Of a DNA stretch of 64,000 bases, positions 41,230-51,096 are shown piece after piece. The stretch lies in the NCBI GenBank assembly GCA_002633005.1, contig NMRA01000057.1, forward strand, positions 684,434 through 748,433, given 5' to 3'. Made by a program: the position numbers and the translations under genes. The DNA is from Phoronis australis. Its lineage: Eukaryota; Phoronida; Phoronidae. Below the pieces are notes generated by a model. It was not told where the DNA came from, ran no database searches, and saw only the letters and a program-made list of their open reading frames with translations. Position 1 is the first letter of the stretch. Every line of letters begins with the position of its first letter.

Positions 41230-41310
41230 AGCAGTGTGACCTAGTGGGATTTGAACCATGACCTCGAGTAAAGAAAGTGAACACCTATCACACTGAGCCA
41301 CACTGCCTCC
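41230..41310 (-). mobile_element. tRNA-like SINE fragment
   Basis: On the minus strand, GTGGCTCAGTGTGATAGG resembles box A and GGTTCAAATCC box B, about 40 bases apart. GCAGTGT and ACACTGC could pair as an acceptor stem. The T-arm pairs poorly, so a SINE or tRNA pseudogene is more likely than a working tRNA. Confidence 0.45.
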
Positions 41311-42886
41311 TCTGTAAAGTTAATAAACCGATCCTATGAAATAACATGTTGAATGTAATACTGAAAATAGGGTTATACAAATTGATCATGAAGGAAACTG
41401 CATTCGTCAAATAGGCAAGCTCATCCAGAAATAGGTCCATGTCCAATCAAAAAAATCTGACTTTTCATATAAAAAACTTACGCTCTCAAGTCGTTCCTTT
41501 GCCACATAATAATCAGAGGTTGGAAAGAAGTGACACTTTGACATTACTTGAGACCAGACTCTGCAGGTTCTATTGTCACGGCGGGTCATGTTATGCGCCG
41601 AGCATTGTCTTCAGCAATTATAATGAGATGCCAGGGTTTCCAAGCCAGAAATCATTTCTGGTATGAGTTAGGAAAAACTTGACATCAGTTTTACAGAGGT
41701 AAAAAGTCTAAATAAAAGGAAGACGGGCATACAGCTGCTTTAAGTCAGATATTAACAACATTGTAAAACACAGATTGAAAGACAAAAAATGTACAGTCAA
41801 AAACAATAACGAACAGCGTTTTCAAACAGTTAGTTCACAGCCAGTCAAATAAGAGATAATTAAGAACAAAAAACAAAACAAAAGATAAGGATCCTTGCAG
41901 CATCAAAACTTAAAAGTGTTATTTTTAGCTTCTAATTTATTAGGTAGATACGTTTTGGATCGAGGCTACACCGCAAATAAATTCTCTCTTTACTGGGCAA
42001 CGTGTTGCCTTCGGAACAAGTTCCAGCGGCTACACGACCACTGCTCACGTGCAGCTGGTGTCTGTGCACACAGTAAAACATGAATTTACCAGGGATCATA
42101 TGGGTGTCAACAGGAAAATGACTATTTCTAAACAAACACGTTGAAAGTATATTTTCAGTTTCACTCAAAACTAGTTCTGTCACCGGCTATTTTACGTTAG
42201 TACTTGCCACAAGAAACAAAATCATTAGGCAGTATCACGAACAACGTCACATGCAGTGCAAGGCAAAAATAATCAGACAGCGAACTATTTCCCGGGACTT
42301 TTATTGTTTTAACAGGAACGAATGACTGGTAAAAACTATTACAACTACAAAATTTTAATTGTAGAATGGCTGAGCCACTTTACTAAACGATCTTGTTAGT
42401 TCCTTTTCATTTTCGGCCATGGGAGAAGACCACTCTGATGACCAATACGACTTCCGCCCAAACGTCATAACGTGGAATGCCAGGTCATTTTAGTTTAATT
42501 GGCTTGTAATGTAGACATCACATGGTTTCTCATGAAAAGGTCCCTCAACATCCACCGCTAACCTTTCCCATGCGTTTTGGGACGTTTGCCCTTTGAATTT
42601 TGTGGATGTTTACAAAGCATCGTTTTACGTGACCAAATATATATAAGAGATCTTTGCTAGTATCTGTTGTTGGCTTAATGCAGGGTTCATTGTCTGTTTT
42701 AAACCGCGTTGATGCTGTGAATCACAATCAGACATGGAAATAACAACCCATTTACTTTCACCAACGTAGACCTTAAGAGTAACGGGTCAGTGACTTCTTT
42801 CCAAAGCTATAAACAGTGTTTCACAATGATTCATTTTTATGGCAGAAACAAAGCATTCAGAAGAATATTGTCGTGGTTGATTTTTA

Positions 42887-45800
42887 CTAAGAAACGTTCA
42901 ATATTTTACGCAGCTCTGAACTTCTGCAGAACAGTTCGATGTTATGCGGACCAAATTCATCCTGCATTCGCTTTAACGAACTAAGCCCCGCCACAACGTC
43001 GTTTACTTTCCTGCGAACTTGATCAGCATCAGTGTACTGCTTCACATATCCTCTAGATATTTCCTGTATCTTCCCAACGCTTGAAGACGAAAACTGAGCG
43101 TTAAGGTTCCCCACTACGTCCTTCATATTTTCGTCGTTTGTTAGTTTCTCAAAGAAGCTCATCCATTGTTTGTCAGAAAGATAATCCATCGTGGCATGGA
43201 TATCATCAAAGCCCACAACGCACGTCACGTGATAATTTCTCCACTTTTCGCACGTCTCACCTATGTACTCCATGCATCTCTGGGCATGTCGTCTAGCGAC
43301 GTGCTTAGAGCAAAGGGGACTTTTCGTCAACAGATACAACGTGCAGGGATAATCGTGGCTGCAACTTTCCAACTTCGTGGCTGGAATGCTTTCCATTAGA
43401 TGTTGCTCCGTGGACTTAGTGCTTCCTGACGCGGTGTTGGATTGAGCGATTCTAATACCGTTGCCTTTGTGCATGTCTGCACTTTTGACATGTTCGAAAG
43501 GTTCATCTGGCCCTCTGTGCTTAAGTCCAACTACACCGTAATCTGTTCTAGAACTCAAATCTTGTTGTAGTTTGGTAACATCCTTTTCTGTATGTCCAAC
43601 CAACACAGGCTGTCGTGTTTTGCCCTCTCGCAAATCTTTTAAATACTTTTCGACATCTAACAGCGCCTTGCGAGTGTCTTGTTCTTTTGCAATTCTCAGC
43701 ACTGCAACGTTTTCATCATTTGAGCAGAGAGTACTTTTACCAACCGGACCCGGATATGTACACTGAAGTCTTTTATTGGAGATCTTATCGTACTTTTTTC
43801 CATTTACAGCGTTTTCTCCCTGCTTTGCCAGATCATCAAATTTGTTCTTCAATGCAGATTTCAAATCTGTGCCGACAGATTTAATTTTAGCTGTCACTTT
43901 ATTCGGTAAATTCTCATACAATTGTTTTATTTTTATAGCCCAATCATCAGAATTTTTTTTCAAGACGAGCTGCTTAAGTTTCTTACCGTGCTTTTTCATA
44001 GAATTAACACTTGTCTTCAGAGCAGATCTGACACTTTTTAAAGACACTTTAAGTTGATCTTTCATCCTGAAAAGTGTAGTTTTTATTTTCAACTGCAAAG
44101 ACTTTTTCAATCCGTTCGTTGCTAAATTATGAAAACCCAATTTGATGCGTCCAATGGACTTTCTAATCAAAGCCTTCGACACCTGGAATACAGCCTTTAT
44201 GCCCGCTTTTACACCAAGCCGTATTCCTGTTTTTATTCCATGTGCTAATGCAGCGGCTGTACCTCCACTCAGCAACGTTACGACATCCATTGCCAAGTCT
44301 ACACTAAAGTTGTCTAGTGCTTCTTTCGTTACTTCTGGACAATTTTTGGCAGAATAAGCAACCGCTCTGAAAAGATTATAAACCCAACTTATGAAAGGGA
44401 TGGCGCCTATAATCTCTGAGGCAGTCTCTTCGCCTCTATCATAGCATCTGGTGCAGCGCATCAATTTATCATCTTTGTAATACGCAGAGACCTTAAACCA
44501 AGTCCATTTCTGTGCGTTCGATTCTTGACGATCGGCAATTCCGACGTTTCCGCCAGAAGCTTCCAAGAACTTTGAACCATACAGCCAGTGCTTTATTTTT
44601 CCGTTATGCATCATCTCCCAATGCTGGCGTGGTTCATGTGAGTACGTTGGTTCCAGAGTGAGCGCTAAATTTGACGTCACTGACAAACTCTTACGCTCAG
44701 CAATGTTGATGAGATGATCGTTTCGGATAAGCCAGAGCATTCCTGGTTCAATTGTTTGCTTACTGTTTTCAGTATTTACTTCACCACGTTTTGTGGTCAG
44801 GAGAGCGCAGCTTTCATGTTCACTCCTGATAATATATTTCTCCATTTCGTTATTGGAAACACAATGGAGCCGACTCGGGTCTTCTAATCCATCTTTTAAA
44901 CTGACAAATGTCCAACTTTGATATCTTTGCTGCCATCTGGAAAACACAGACATATACACACCTCCGTGTTCATGAGAAAATGTTATACCGTTGCTTGGAC
45001 GAGTCTTCAGTTTGATACGTGAATTCTTAAAGGACCATCTATCTCGTAACTTTGGTGAAAGAACAACGGTGTCGTAGGAAACAGAAAGTGCATGTACTGT
45101 TTTCACGTTGACTATTTTGTCGTCATCCCAGTACCAAAGGTGATTAAGCAAATTATTGGAATTCAGAGGTCGCAAACGAACTTTCATATCACTACCTACG
45201 ACCGTCAGCAATTCACATGGCTCCACAGATGATCGTATAAAGAAGGGGCACGCAATATCCACCACTGAGGCATGCTCTATATCTACGAATTCCCAGTGAC
45301 TCGGCTGTGCATTGTTGCACATGGCAATTGTGACGGCATCTTGGCCAATATCGGTAATTGAAAGAAAACAAGATCTGTTGAGCATACTTCGAATGGAAAA
45401 AGAGCCGCGTGTTGTCATACTCCATCTTTGACGAAGAGAAAAAGCATATCTGTGCCACATAAGAACTTCAAATGAATTTTCAGTAAGCTTTTCTCCGATC
45501 ATCAAAGCAAGTTCGCTGTCAGCGTTCACGATATGATTGTGTCGAATATACCAAAGCTGGGTATTCAGATTAGCGCTGTCCAAACGTTTGAAATCAGGTG
45601 ATGCCCCTTTATCCCCTCCGGTCAGAAAAATGCATGGTCGTTCAGTATGTCTTATTAGGAAGTATTTTGACGGGCCATTTTGCTCGTTACATGATAGAAA
45701 ATTAGAGACCTGTCGGTTTAGATCAACAAATCTCCAGCGCGAACTTTCAAAACTGCTATCTCTCCACGCCACCACAGTTCCGTCGTTGCTTGTGTCAAAT

Positions 45801-48800
45801 CCAATCATCCGAGAATCTTGTTGTGCAAAAATCTGCTTATATGACTGTTGAGAGGACGTGATCAGGAAAGATTTTGATTTCTTACTAAGAATTCCAACAT
45901 CGTTAGACAATGACACATAAAGACCGCTCTTCAAGTGAACCAAGTTCTGATCTGAACGGTAGAAAATTTGGGAATCAAAAAGTTCATCAACCATAGGACG
46001 TATTTTCAGAGTTCCCGTCACGCCATCTGTGGGGAACCCGGTCATGACCTCACAAGGTGACACCATGCTTTGTATTACATACATGCAAACGATATTTCCT
46101 ATATCATTCAAACCGTCATTTATGTTGACGACTGACCATTGTCCGTTGTTCTTTTCTCGATTACAATTTAAATTTAAGACACCGTCCTCTTGTTTTGGAC
46201 TTAGCTCACAGTCTATCGTTCCATTCACTGTAGGCCTATGTACTAATGCATGACCATTCATAACAACAGACTGCTCGCTGTTGTATTTCTGTGTTTCTGA
46301 AAGGATCACCTCTCTTGTTTGCGTATCTACCTGCACGGACAGCGCATACTCGACGTTGATCAAATGGCCGTAACGAAAAAACCAAAGTTGGCGACTTGCA
46401 ATAGACTCCTGATATTCCAGAAAGATAATGCTTAAGCCATCGTCGGACGCAGTTAACACCTTACACGGTTCACTGGTGTGCTTAATAAACACGTAACTTG
46501 CAGTTGCATCTACGTAACACGATAAGGAAGTAGGATTCTCTAATGCCCATCTAGATTCTAAGATGTTCCATTTCTGCATTCTGCTCCTAGACGCCTTTTT
46601 GTCAAAAACTACTTGTATACCGCCCGCACGGCGGATAGATAAATATTTCTGACTTTCTCCAATAGGTATGATTGTGTTCCCTTGAACTGACCATTTGGTA
46701 GTTGGAGATCTGTCTTCTTTTGACCTCAGAATGACATTACGTTGATCATGAGTATCACGTGTTAACCAAAGGCCAGTATATAAGCTAACTATGCTATCCT
46801 TGTGCATCACCCACAACTGTCTGTGCAAACGTTTTTCTGAGACTGGTTTCATGCTGACCATTTGTGTCACCGAGTCAGCAGTAAGTACTTCGCACGGTTC
46901 ATCCTGAGTCTGGATGAAATAGTAACACGAGACATTCTGCAGGTAAGCGCGATCTTCGTCAAATGGAATAACATTCCAGGATGCCTGTTCTGAAATATTT
47001 CTTGTAGACAAAAGGACATTTGATTTTGTATTTGAATAACCTGCGATTAAGTACAAGGTCTGATTTCCGATTTGTACGAAAATAGTTTGGTTCTTCATTA
47101 CCCACTTTTCAGCTTGGAGACTTATGCTAGAACGGTCTGTGAAATTGTAAAGCAGGGTCTTGTATGCTATTTTGTAACCCGTACCGTAGTTAACAAGGCG
47201 ACCGCTTTCTAAGTACCAAAGCTGCCCAGCCAAACGTTCTTCCTCGTAATTGCGGAAAGTTAACTCACGACGTACTATGTCATACTCTAGAAGTTTACAG
47301 GCGACGGCTCGGTTACGTAGAAAGAAGAGCGCAGTTGACTCCTTACATCTACGGACGTAGTCGCTAAATTTAAGTGTTGTAACATTCTCTGAATGTTCGC
47401 CAAATATTTCGCCCGTGTTGACGTTAACTACTTTATCTCGCTGATAGTGCCAAAGATTCTGAAAAATGTCTTCTTTTGATGCGACTCCTGAGGGCAATAT
47501 ATTGTCATCGTTCGCTCTCAAAACGTCTCCACACGGAGGCTGGGTCTGAGAAAGAAGGTAGAGGCAATGTATTCTTTCAGAAAAGTCGTCGTCGTTATAG
47601 AAGATAGTTCTCCACTTTGAATTAGGCTTTCGTTGACATGAAAGAGTGCTAGTACTTCCGTTCGTTGTCTGAAGAAAACACGGGTTATCTTCATTAAGTG
47701 TTTTGATGAGACCATCATGGAAATTAAATTGACATCGCCGACCACCTTTTTCTGTAGAAAAAGTGTCGTTATACTTTGCATTAAAAAGCATGCCATATTT
47801 GGAGTACCAGAGGCAAGAGAGTGGGTTTTCCGAGTTGAAGGACTTTTCTTCCGCGACCGTTACGATTCTGTGGAGAACCGTAGAGCATATTACGGGAACA
47901 GACACTGCTACACCAAAGACAAATGCGGCCACGAATAGAGTTTTAGCCAGAATCCCTTTGCCGTGCTGTTGAGCATAAAAAGCAGCCACCAACAAAGAAC
48001 CCAATGCGACACCTGTTGCCGCTAGTATGCTACCGGAAGTAAGAAGAGTAATGTAAGGCCCATCATCAATTTTCGCAACGCATAAAACGCTGCAGGAGCT
48101 TTCAGAAGTCTTCAAAGCGAAGTAGTTTACATTCTTACAAGCGCGGATGGCCTGATTTACGCCAATCAATTTCCATGGGGCACTGGAATTAGTCATTGGT
48201 GCCGTTCCTATGGACTTATCTGGAAATGATTTGAGAGTGATGAACTTGCCCAGTGAAAGGGTGTGCAGCTTTTCATCTTCGTATGACCACTCCTTGTGCA
48301 TTGAACCACTTACAAATGCTTTTTCACTTATGCCTACAAGATACATGTGAGATTTTGCATTTCTCAGATATCTACCTTCCCAATACCACAGCTGATCATG
48401 TCTGACAGGTTCCTTAAGTAGCCCCAACGTCACGCTTTCTTGATGTTGTTCGAGAACCGAACACGTTGCAGTGCTTCGAATGACAAACATACAAGCAACT
48501 CTTTCGAACTCATCCTTTGCTGTATCAAATAAAACAAAGTGCCAGGACTGTGACGAACGTTGACAGTTTTGCTGAGGTCGAACACCCATCCTTCCGGGCA
48601 CGAGTTCAACGTAGCAACTTTCACGGCCATTTTGCTGTACCATAATCGACGTGTTGCGTTTTAGGAGCGTCTCTCCGCGTACAGTGGCAGACAGAAGATT
48701 TGTGTGTTGGTTTCCAAAATCGGCATACATACCATTGCCGACGTTTCGCAAAGAGTTGTTTTCCCAGCGCCATAGCTGGTTCAATAACATGGTTTCGCTG

Positions 48801-49897
48801 TACGTTTCCATGGAGATAACGTGATTCCCTCGCAGCTTTATTGCAGTAAACAATTTGCACGGGAATGCAGAATTCTTAATGAAGAAAGGCTTCTCCGTTT
48901 TTTCACCAAGCTCTAAGTCCCGTCTTCTCCGATGCTTCACTCGTATTTTTGCCGGTTGGTGTAACCTACCACTTAGTCGTTCTTGAATCAATGCAAAGGC
49001 GGTCAGTGAAGCGGCGTGGCCGTGATTTCCTTGTCTGTTAGAAAGCACGTTTTTCAGTGCATTTATGGTGGTTATCTCGTCTGATGTAGTACTTTTGAAA
49101 GTACCAACTTTAAAACCACCAACCTGGCCCTTCAACCTGTTCTTCTTTTGTGGCTTAAAAAGTGCTTCTTGACTTCGATATTGACCTATAACGTCATTCA
49201 GAATAAAATGTATTCCATGCGATCTTCTTCGAAATTGACTTATTCTGCCAAAAACTTGCGAAAGCAAACTGATGCTTTTGAAGTTTTCTACGATAACATC
49301 TTCGTTTTCAACGTTTATCTTTGCTTCAGAGGTCTCAACGTCATAAGATTTGTATTCCGACGAGACGTTACGACGGGTTTTTTCCGACTCGAATTGATTT
49401 AAGTCAGAAATGAATGAGATAGCATCTTCTTCATCAATAAGCTCAAGGACTTCTTGCAACCGCTCCGTCATGGCTTCATGACAGTTCATTGCAAACAAAG
49501 CTATTGACATAAACAATGTAAAGAACGGATAAAAAGCCACATGCTTCTTCCAAAAACGAAAGCTTTGGTTCAACTCGAATGAGTCACACGTCTTCGCTAA
49601 CGGTGTCATGTTTCTAAAAATAGATCCGTTATTCTTTAGCACCGTTTGTCTGATTGACTCAACTACTTTGTCAATCATTTTGACAGTGACGTCTTGCCGT
49701 CGCTCGTTTCCTTCTATTTTTTTAGTGGTTCCTTTCGTCAAAGACATTGTCGGCTTCTGTTTATACTGGTACTGCTTGTTGATTGGTTGTCGGCGGGTCT
49801 TTTCACCCACATTCATCATTAAAGCAAATTCAAACTGCTGTAGAAGCAGCAAGGTTGACCACATAACAGCAAAACGTCTGATGATTATCGAATGCAT
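42887..49897 (-). CDS. Giant secreted beta-trefoil repeat protein with degenerate deaminase-like domain (paralog B)
   Basis: One uninterrupted coding exon, 2336 residues from MHSIIIRRFAVMWS. The frame opens 12 codons earlier, but those codons precede a conserved splice acceptor. The domain order matches paralog A: signal peptide, helical N-terminal domain (about 15 residues longer than in A before the basic site, with an extra insert near 285), RRRR site at 323-326, about eleven ricin-like trefoil repeats, a hairpin near 615-677 inside the third, CTRC at 1815, hydrophobic and Lys-rich segment, and a deaminase-like domain about 2118-2232. The HxE position reads STE (2162-2164) and the metal loop SPLC-x2-H. 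Loss of the His suggests this copy lacks hydrolytic deamination or uses another ligand. It lies head-to-tail with A, 4.9 kb upstream of it in transcriptional sense, as expected of a tandem duplication. Confidence 0.85.
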   Translation of the reverse strand: MHSIIIRRFAVMWSTLLLLQQFEFALMMNVGEKTRRQPINKQYQYKQKPTMSLTKGTTKKIEGNERRQDVTVKMIDKVVESIRQTVLKNNGSIFRNMTPLAKTCDSFELNQSFRFWKKHVAFYPFFTLFMSIALFAMNCHEAMTERLQEVLELIDEEDAISFISDLNQFESEKTRRNVSSEYKSYDVETSEAKINVENEDVIVENFKSISLLSQVFGRISQFRRRSHGIHFILNDVIGQYRSQEALFKPQKKNRLKGQVGGFKVGTFKSTTSDEITTINALKNVLSNRQGNHGHAASLTAFALIQERLSGRLHQPAKIRVKHRRRRDLELGEKTEKPFFIKNSAFPCKLFTAIKLRGNHVISMETYSETMLLNQLWRWENNSLRNVGNGMYADFGNQHTNLLSATVRGETLLKRNTSIMVQQNGRESCYVELVPGRMGVRPQQNCQRSSQSWHFVLFDTAKDEFERVACMFVIRSTATCSVLEQHQESVTLGLLKEPVRHDQLWYWEGRYLRNAKSHMYLVGISEKAFVSGSMHKEWSYEDEKLHTLSLGKFITLKSFPDKSIGTAPMTNSSAPWKLIGVNQAIRACKNVNYFALKTSESSCSVLCVAKIDDGPYITLLTSGSILAATGVALGSLLVAAFYAQQHGKGILAKTLFVAAFVFGVAVSVPVICSTVLHRIVTVAEEKSFNSENPLSCLWYSKYGMLFNAKYNDTFSTEKGGRRCQFNFHDGLIKTLNEDNPCFLQTTNGSTSTLSCQRKPNSKWRTIFYNDDDFSERIHCLYLLSQTQPPCGDVLRANDDNILPSGVASKEDIFQNLWHYQRDKVVNVNTGEIFGEHSENVTTLKFSDYVRRCKESTALFFLRNRAVACKLLEYDIVRRELTFRNYEEERLAGQLWYLESGRLVNYGTGYKIAYKTLLYNFTDRSSISLQAEKWVMKNQTIFVQIGNQTLYLIAGYSNTKSNVLLSTRNISEQASWNVIPFDEDRAYLQNVSCYYFIQTQDEPCEVLTADSVTQMVSMKPVSEKRLHRQLWVMHKDSIVSLYTGLWLTRDTHDQRNVILRSKEDRSPTTKWSVQGNTIIPIGESQKYLSIRRAGGIQVVFDKKASRSRMQKWNILESRWALENPTSLSCYVDATASYVFIKHTSEPCKVLTASDDGLSIIFLEYQESIASRQLWFFRYGHLINVEYALSVQVDTQTREVILSETQKYNSEQSVVMNGHALVHRPTVNGTIDCELSPKQEDGVLNLNCNREKNNGQWSVVNINDGLNDIGNIVCMYVIQSMVSPCEVMTGFPTDGVTGTLKIRPMVDELFDSQIFYRSDQNLVHLKSGLYVSLSNDVGILSKKSKSFLITSSQQSYKQIFAQQDSRMIGFDTSNDGTVVAWRDSSFESSRWRFVDLNRQVSNFLSCNEQNGPSKYFLIRHTERPCIFLTGGDKGASPDFKRLDSANLNTQLWYIRHNHIVNADSELALMIGEKLTENSFEVLMWHRYAFSLRQRWSMTTRGSFSIRSMLNRSCFLSITDIGQDAVTIAMCNNAQPSHWEFVDIEHASVVDIACPFFIRSSVEPCELLTVVGSDMKVRLRPLNSNNLLNHLWYWDDDKIVNVKTVHALSVSYDTVVLSPKLRDRWSFKNSRIKLKTRPSNGITFSHEHGGVYMSVFSRWQQRYQSWTFVSLKDGLEDPSRLHCVSNNEMEKYIIRSEHESCALLTTKRGEVNTENSKQTIEPGMLWLIRNDHLINIAERKSLSVTSNLALTLEPTYSHEPRQHWEMMHNGKIKHWLYGSKFLEASGGNVGIADRQESNAQKWTWFKVSAYYKDDKLMRCTRCYDRGEETASEIIGAIPFISWVYNLFRAVAYSAKNCPEVTKEALDNFSVDLAMDVVTLLSGGTAAALAHGIKTGIRLGVKAGIKAVFQVSKALIRKSIGRIKLGFHNLATNGLKKSLQLKIKTTLFRMKDQLKVSLKSVRSALKTSVNSMKKHGKKLKQLVLKKNSDDWAIKIKQLYENLPNKVTAKIKSVGTDLKSALKNKFDDLAKQGENAVNGKKYDKISNKRLQCTYPGPVGKSTLCSNDENVAVLRIAKEQDTRKALLDVEKYLKDLREGKTRQPVLVGHTEKDVTKLQQDLSSRTDYGVVGLKHRGPDEPFEHVKSADMHKGNGIRIAQSNTASGSTKSTEQHLMESIPATKLESCSHDYPCTLYLLTKSPLCSKHVARRHAQRCMEYIGETCEKWRNYHVTCVVGFDDIHATMDYLSDKQWMSFFEKLTNDENMKDVVGNLNAQFSSSSVGKIQEISRGYVKQYTDADQVRRKVNDVVAGLSSLKRMQDEFGPHNIELFCRSSELRKILNVS
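43202..43546 (-). other. Deaminase-like domain of paralog B, first metal ligand replaced
   Basis: Residues about 2118-2232. The same strand and helix order as in A: DYGVVGLKHRG, then KSTEQHLMESI, TLYLLTKSPLCSKH, RCMEYIGETCEKW and YHVTCVVGFD. Glu of HxE is kept but His is Ser, and one residue is inserted between Pro and Cys of the metal loop. The C-x2-H spacing is kept. Confidence 0.5.
43748..44455 (-). other. Cys junction, hydrophobic and Lys-rich segment of paralog B
   Basis: Residues 1815-2050, closely matching A up to LLSGGTAAALAHGIKTG and then diverging while keeping the alternating Lys/hydrophobic pattern (IRLGVKAGIKAVFQVSKALI). Conservation of pattern more than sequence suggests an amphipathic role. 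Confidence 0.45.
47867..48055 (-). other. Membrane hairpin inside trefoil repeat 3 of paralog B
   Basis: Two hydrophobic stretches (SILAATGVALGSLLVAAFYA and TLFVAAFVFGVAVSVPVICS) around a QQHGKGILAK turn, in the same place as in paralog A and likewise followed by LSCLWYSKYG. Confidence 0.7.
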
Positions 49898-49920
49898 GCT
49901 TCTATGATACCTGAAATAAA
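49898..49920 (-). other. Splice acceptor 13 nt before the start of paralog B
   Basis: On the minus strand, TTGTTTATTTCAG precedes GTATCATAGAAGC and then ATG. The position and spacing equal those of paralog A, arguing that translation starts at MHSIIIRRFAV in both. Confidence 0.65.
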
Positions 49921-50420
49921 CAAAACCATTCACAAGTGTTAATAACTAAACATAATTTTTGGCAAACCAGTAAGGCCTGATTGTTATTGCCCTTAAGTTG
50001 TATTTGCGTGCTCATCTGCAACTAAACGACAATATTATTTGAAGATCATCTACGCTATGCAAAGTGCAGTTGTATTCATTCAACTTGTAAATGTGAAAAC
50101 AAAAAATTCTGCAACTAGATGACCTTTGCACTAATGACGTACCTTGGGGGCTTACTAGTCTGCATCATGCAGTGTTATTCCCCAACACCACGTCACAATA
50201 CTTCCTGGGCACGGTTGCGTGATTTACGGCGAATCACTTAGACACCAAACTCGTTCTTAAACAGTACACACCATGGATTTTTGCACATTTTGAATTACCG
50301 GAGGCAACAGACTAAATGTATGACGTAAAATTTAGTTAAACCTATGTTTAGTTTGTGTAATTAGTTCGAAATTTTGATTTTTCTTTCAATTTTGCCAATT
50401 TTCACATTTCCCGCCATGCG
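49921..50420. other. Upstream of paralog B, nothing recognised
   Basis: Should contain the 5' UTR intron, and perhaps the promoter, of paralog B. I could not place a first exon or TATA element with confidence. Confidence 0.4.
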
Positions 50421-51096
50421 ACGTCATGGGTTGAACAAAAGAGATCAGTGACTAGCATTGAACAATGGCGGAGAGCAGTGAACTTGAAAGCGACGACGAT
50501 TATGAGCAAGAATTGAATGAATACTATGAAGAAACGTACGGGAATGGTGGCCAGGATGAGGAAATGGGGTTGCACGAAAGCGAGAACAAGTTTGATGTGT
50601 GTCAGACTGCGTACTTTTCTACTTTGAGCCTTACGANACTGGATCCTCCCGCGAGAGAAGCGGCCTCGGGCTCGGCGAGTCAACCCAGTCATCCAACAGA
50701 CGATCCTGAATTAAGAGCCGATGTTTCTGAATGATAAATATTGTCCTTTACTGAACCAGGCCTTCATCGTAACATCTCCTGTGACTGGAGTCGAAACACG
50801 AGTCCTCAAAGTGGGCAAAACACAGAGTGGCCCCGGACCGAATCGCTTGGTCCACGATGAGGTCCCACACTCTCGTTCGGCGCACGAAGCGATGCAACTT
50901 CTGCGCAACTTCGGTGTCCTTCGGAACACCGAGACGTTCTCTGCCTGGCTGCTGTTGCTGCAGCCTCCGGCAACACATCTTTTGATCCTTCTACGAACCT
51001 TCTCGAAGCTAAATGTACTTTGCTTTCACTTCACTCTATACACTTTGTCTCTGATCCGAACAGTATGGCGAACGACTTGGGTTCAACCCATGACGT
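50421..51096. mobile_element. Candidate DNA-transposon remnant bounded by 16 bp inverted repeats
   Basis: ACGTCATGGGTTGAAC at 50421-50436 recurs as its exact reverse complement at 51081-51096. Between them lie an acidic reading frame on the plus strand (50465-50636, MAESSELESDDDYEQELNEY and on), an N at 50637 and a THAP-like fragment on the minus strand. No target duplication is apparent. THAP domains occur in P-element transposases and in many host proteins. The N means the two halves may not truly be adjacent. Confidence 0.4.
50780..50979 (-). pseudogene. THAP-type zinc-finger fragment, frameshifted
   Basis: One minus-strand frame gives RCVAGGCSNSSQAENVSVF (the C-x4-C start of a THAP domain). 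The following frame gives GVPKDTEVAQKLHRFVRRTR, then WDLIVDQAIRSGATLCFAHF and EDSCF (the PKD, Trp and C-x2-HF parts). The two halves are in different frames where they meet (about 50925), so the domain is broken here by a mutation or a sequencing error. No stop-free protein of normal length follows. Confidence 0.55.

Larger units (their letters stand above)
37926..42886. other. Intergenic region between the two trefoil paralogs
   Basis: About 5 kb. It should contain the 5' UTR exon and promoter of paralog A and the 3' end of paralog B, but I cannot place them. It holds a 34-base near-palindrome (39117-39150) and a SINE-like piece (41230-41310). Open frames here (the longest is 39030-39617 on the plus strand) show no domain and overlap the palindrome. 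Confidence 0.5.

Noticed and set aside
41230-41310. Functional tRNA gene
   Set aside because: Box-A and box-B-like words are present but the T-arm does not pair properly.
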